Positions 14,742 through 14,797 of a stretch of 14,797 nt of DNA are shown piece after piece. A program made the position numbers and the translations under genes. The stretch is taken from NCBI GenBank assembly GCA_003223595.1, contig QHVR01000129.1, forward strand, positions 1 through 14,797. Reading direction: 5' to 3'. The notes below the pieces were generated by a model that was given only the letters and a program-made list of their open reading frames with translations, was not told the origin of the DNA and made no database searches. Source of the DNA: Acidobacteriota bacterium. GTDB lineage: Bacteria; Acidobacteriota; Terriglobia; Terriglobales; Acidobacteriaceae. Numbering within the stretch: position 1 is the stretch's first letter; each line of letters starts with the position of its first letter.

Positions 14742-14770
14742 TTTACACGGATAACATTCCGTGATATAAC
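14742..14770 (+). promoter_or_regulatory. Rightward sigma-70-type promoter leading out of the window
   Basis: TTTACA at 14742-14747 and TATAAC at 14765-14770 have 17-bp spacing and five of six consensus matches each. No start codon with a ribosome site is visible before the window ends at 14797, so the gene it serves lies outside. The remaining sequence between 14647 and 14712 shows no gene. Confidence 0.55.
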
Positions 14771-14797
14771 CGCCCGTGAGCCTAAAAGTGGGCAAAA

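Overview
The window is chromosomal DNA of a moderately GC-rich bacterium, most likely an acidobacterium. The main evidence is an 820-residue permease without an ATPase (2746-5208), which has the layout of the 'acidobacterial duplicated orphan permease' (ADOP) family. LemA/DUF2207, HD-GYP and S8-peptidase genes separated by long non-coding gaps fit that assignment. No rRNA, tRNA, CRISPR array, insertion sequence or prophage gene was seen.

Layout. Positions 1-2692 (+) hold the end of a LemA gene, a DUF2207 membrane protein and a DUF1801 gene broken by a frameshift. Positions 2746-5208 (-) hold the ADOP permease. Divergent from it, with its own promoter (5245-5272), is the most notable gene, 5301-6032 (+). 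It is a membrane-anchored thioredoxin-fold protein of the iodothyronine deiodinase family whose reading frame contains an in-frame TGA (5634-5636) exactly where deiodinases carry catalytic selenocysteine. A GC-rich hairpin of bacterial SECIS type follows at 5647-5663. A conventional gene caller would split it at the TGA and miss the protein. Next come a small DUF3592-like membrane protein (6194-6628, -), a secreted coiled-coil protein (6858-7403, +) and a large secreted protein of unknown function (7855-9621, +). The latter ends in a strong terminator facing, tail to tail, an exported subtilisin-like protease (9883-11637, -) with eight copies of a six-residue repeat at its C-terminus. An HD-GYP phosphodiesterase with a membrane sensor and a C-terminal GAF domain follows (11964-13901, +). 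Then comes a Phd/VapC-type toxin-antitoxin operon (13988-14608, -) with a palindromic operator overlapping its promoter. The right edge carries a LacI-type palindrome and a rightward promoter for a gene outside the window.

Most genes appear to be independent units. The clear functional groupings are lemA-DUF2207 and antitoxin-toxin. Several products are exported or membrane-bound: LemA, DUF2207, ADOP, the deiodinase-like protein, DUF3592, the coiled-coil protein, the 588-residue protein, the protease and HD-GYP. The selenoprotein implies that selA, selB, selC and selD exist elsewhere in this genome; none is in the window.
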